Part shown: piece by piece, positions 5,497-5,521 of the stretch
How the letters are laid out: each line of letters opens with the position of its first letter
Position numbering within the stretch: position 1 is the stretch's first letter
DNA from: DASZZV01 sp035544835
Lineage (GTDB): Bacteria > Acidobacteriota > Thermoanaerobaculia > Gp7-AA8
Length of the DNA: 5,521 nt
Assembly: GCA_035544835.1 (NCBI GenBank)
Contig: DASZZV010000211.1
Location: forward strand, 1 to 5,521
Direction: 5' to 3'
Notes under the pieces: generated by a model
Told to the model about the DNA's origin: nothing
Database searches by the model: none
The model's input: the letters and a program-made list of their open reading frames with translations, nothing else
Translations under genes and position numbers: made by a program

Positions 5497-5515
5497 GAAT
5501 TTTGAATTTTGAATT
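5497..5515 (+). repeat. Heptamer tandem repeat, GAATTTT
   Basis: Two full GAATTTT units and a partial third (GAATT) form an AT-rich tract at the right edge, about 120 bases upstream of ppk1. The period of seven matches the unrelated GCAGAAG array at 2258-2285. The sequence between this tract and ppk1 (5410-5496) shows no gene. Confidence 0.55.
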
Positions 5516-5521
5516 CGTGGT

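Overview
The window is about 5.5 kb of moderately high-GC bacterial chromosome. It holds four supported protein genes and several structured intergenic repeats. There are no tRNA or rRNA genes, CRISPR arrays, transposase genes or phage genes. The phylum cannot be fixed from sequence alone. Dispersed GGATGACA-type repeats, a palindrome built on CACAGGC/GCCTGTG, and a cytoplasmic multi-PAS histidine kinase fit a soil-type genome such as an Acidobacteriota member. That assignment is recollection and inference, not a search result.

Layout. Bases 1-300 contain no gene but carry two diverged copies of a dispersed repeat, then the Shine-Dalgarno of a small unrecognised gene (301-540, +, 79 aa). Next comes a PAS-PAS sensor histidine kinase (best start 668, end 2251, +). 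A 72-base gap with a four-unit heptamer repeat leads to a SixA-type phosphohistidine phosphatase (2324-2866, +), whose TTG start is set by a strong Shine-Dalgarno. Polyphosphate kinase 1 (3094-5376, -) converges on it. The 227-base convergent gap holds two inverted copies of a two-hairpin element and, overlapping the ppk stop codon, a weak terminator-like palindrome followed by a T-rich run on the + strand. The right end (5377-5521) is the ppk upstream region, with a possible -10 box and a second heptamer repeat.

How the genes may work together. The kinase would autophosphorylate on histidine and the SixA-type enzyme removes phosphate from histidine, so the adjacent pair could set the phosphorylation level of a relay. 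No response regulator or HPt protein is encoded here, so the kinase's partner lies elsewhere. PPK1 also works through a phosphohistidine intermediate and makes polyphosphate. Its placement next to SixA may reflect a phosphate or stress theme, but it is transcribed in the opposite direction and nothing in the sequence proves a link.

The genes belong to known families. The least ordinary signal is the mirrored two-hairpin element between sixA and ppk. Its hairpin stems differ between the two copies by compensating base changes, and each copy points its U-rich end away from the gene that would be read into it. I found no clear evidence of an entirely new system.
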